DNA of 13,833 nt from positions 1 to 13,833 of the forward strand of contig JAATFK010000658.1 of NCBI GenBank assembly GCA_015655225.1. Direction: 5' to 3'. Below, piece by piece: positions 12,877 through 13,833 of the stretch. The stretch is from Solirubrobacterales bacterium. GTDB lineage: Bacteria; Actinomycetota; Thermoleophilia; Solirubrobacterales; Solirubrobacteraceae. The translations under genes and the position numbers were made by a program. The first letter of the stretch is position 1. Each line of letters starts with the position of its first letter. The notes under the pieces are model-generated. The model saw nothing but the letters and a program-made list of their open reading frames with translations, ran no database searches and was not told where the DNA came from.

Positions 12877-13833
12877 ATGCGCCGCGCCGCGATCGAGCCG
12901 GGACTGGGGCTCGCGCTGGCGGGTGACTTCCTTCGCGCGCCCGACGTGCCGACGCTCGCCGCCGCCGTGCTGCGGGCCGTCGAGCGCCTGACCGGCCGGC
13001 CACGGCTGGGGTTCTACCTGCACGGCCGGGACGCGAACGGTCGCGGCGCGCCGGGGGAGCCGAGCCGCGCCGCGTCGGCGAACGTCAGCGAGCTGTTCCT
13101 CGCGCGCTACGAGCGGGAGGGCGTCGCGGCGGATCCGGTGGTGGCGGCTGCGTTGACGCGCCGGCGGGTCACCTCGAACCTCGACGTCGGCCGCTGGCGC
13201 GCGACCGACCACTACCGCCGGGTCAGCTCGCCGCACCGCTTCGCGGCGGTCGTGATCGCGCCGCTCGTGGTCGGCGGACGGGTCGCGGCGACGCTCCACG
13301 TCGGCGACGCCGAGGGCGCGCCTCCGGTCGACCCCGCCGAGGTCGCGCTCGTCGGGACGATCGCCGCCGCCGCCACGCTCGCCCTGGAGGAGCGCGAGCG
13401 CGACGAGGCTCGGCGGGACGAGGCGCTGCGAGCGTTCGCGGCGCTCGAGGGTGAGCTGGGCGGCGGCGCGCGGGCGCTCGGCGCGGCCGGCAGGGGCCGG
13501 CCGCCCGCCGGCGAGCTCGATGCGGCCGACGCGGCGCGGTCGCTCGTCGACCGGCACGGCGAGACGGCCAGGCCACCGGCGCTGGCCCGCTCGTGGCCGG
13601 CTGCGCGCGGCGCGGCGGCCACGCCATCCGAGCCGGCCGACGCCCTCGCGCCCCTCACCCCACGCCAGCGGGAGGCGTGGCCGGCTGCGCGCGGGGCGGC
13701 CGCCACGCCATCCGAGCCGGCCGACGCCCTCGCGCCCCTCACCCCACGCCAGCGGGAGGCGTGGCCGGCTGCGCGCGGGGCGGCCGCCACGCCATCCGAG
13801 CCGGCCGACGCCCTCGCGCCCCTCACCCCACGC
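12877..13833 (+). CDS. GAF-like sensor / LuxR-type transcriptional regulator, 3' end missing, with internal tandem repeats
   Basis: The frame stays open for 319 codons from the ATG at 12877 to the window edge. Residues about 18-168 look like a GAF-type sensory domain: helix LAAAVLRAVERLTGRPRLGFYLHG, then RRVTSNLDVGRW and FAAVVIAPLVVGGRVAATLHVGD. A charged helix at about 168-192 (LALEERERDEARRDEALRAF) may be a coiled-coil linker. From residue 240 a 28-residue unit is repeated. Each full unit ends in LTPRQREA, the usual opening of a LuxR-type (GerE) helix-turn-helix. The rest of the DNA-binding domain must lie beyond the edge or be absent. Codon bias and amino-acid composition are continuous with neighbouring genes. 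The gene follows the alcohol dehydrogenase on the same strand after 97 bp and may be a separate unit. The signal sensed is unknown. The family call rests on a short motif and overall layout. Confidence 0.72.
   Translation, partial: MRRAAIEPGLGLALAGDFLRAPDVPTLAAAVLRAVERLTGRPRLGFYLHGRDANGRGAPGEPSRAASANVSELFLARYEREGVAADPVVAAALTRRRVTSNLDVGRWRATDHYRRVSSPHRFAAVVIAPLVVGGRVAATLHVGDAEGAPPVDPAEVALVGTIAAAATLALEERERDEARRDEALRAFAALEGELGGGARALGAAGRGRPPAGELDAADAARSLVDRHGETARPPALARSWPAARGAAATPSEPADALAPLTPRQREAWPAARGAAATPSEPADALAPLTPRQREAWPAARGAAATPSEPADALAPLTPR
13592..13833 (+). repeat. 84-bp in-frame tandem repeat (two full copies and one partial)
   Basis: The word GTGGCCGGCTGCGCGCGG begins at 13593, 13677 and 13761, a period of exactly 84 bp (28 codons). 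Copies 2 and 3 are identical over the visible 73 bp. Copy 1 differs from them at two positions (CGCGGCG against GGCGGCC). The third copy is cut by the window end, so the copy number is unknown. Each unit encodes an Ala/Pro-rich linker followed by LTPRQREA. Each also contains GCGTGGC/GCCACGC arms (for example 13675-13681 and 13702-13708) that could form a hairpin and promote slippage. Confidence 0.9.

Noticed and set aside
12797..12991. A 64-codon plus-strand open frame in the spacer before the regulator
   Set aside because: It overlaps the nested inverted repeats and the regulator start in another frame, with no ribosome binding site and no recognisable product.
12859..13557. A minus-strand open frame (232 codons) opposite the LuxR-type regulator
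   Set aside because: The plus-strand frame has a GAF-like region and LTPRQREA motif and a plausible -10. The minus-strand product is Arg/Ala-rich without motifs.
13592..13833. A CRISPR-like or mobile-element reading of the terminal repeat
   Set aside because: The units are directly adjacent with no spacers, the period is a multiple of three and the frame stays open, which fits a coding tandem repeat. No transposase or terminal inverted repeats are nearby.

Overview
The window is very GC-rich, densely coded DNA with strong GC bias at third codon positions. It has several apparently leaderless genes and oxidase-rich soil-type catabolic functions. This suggests a high-GC actinobacterium, possibly of the Thermoleophilia/Solirubrobacterales type (Conexibacter-like). 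That placement rests on gene style only and was not tested.

Region 1 (1-7062, minus strand) is a catabolic operon under a TetR-family regulator. Downstream of tetR, in transcription order, come an aldehyde dehydrogenase (4776-6287), an AMP-forming acyl-CoA synthetase (3142-4779, 4-bp overlap), a second paralogous aldehyde dehydrogenase (1630-3138, 3-bp gap) and a GMC-type alcohol oxidase (1-1571) cut by the left edge. A promoter-like TTGAAG-N17-TCAAAT with a 13-bp palindrome across its -10 precedes the first aldehyde dehydrogenase. A copper amine oxidase (7128-9053) is transcribed divergently from tetR. Together these could convert an amine or alcohol to an aldehyde, then an acid, then an acyl-CoA. 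The substrate is unknown.

Region 2 (9099-12779) is a second regulated module. A minus-strand operon runs HpcH/HpaI aldolase, D-2-hydroxyacid dehydrogenase, GntR/FCD regulator. A zinc-dependent alcohol dehydrogenase is divergent from it. The shared 136-bp intergenic region carries a 15-bp dyad resembling FadR-type GntR operators. This looks like a small hydroxy-acid or sugar-acid pathway controlled by its own GntR protein. A 9-bp-stem hairpin separates it from the convergent amine oxidase gene.

Region 3 (12780-13833) is a 97-bp spacer with nested inverted repeats followed by a GAF-like/LuxR-type regulator that runs off the right edge. Its linker and the first residues of its DNA-binding domain are repeated in an in-frame 84-bp tandem array that is still in progress at the window end. 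This is the oddest structure in the window. No tRNA, rRNA, CRISPR, insertion sequence or phage gene was seen, and no stretch over 300 bases lacks a gene.
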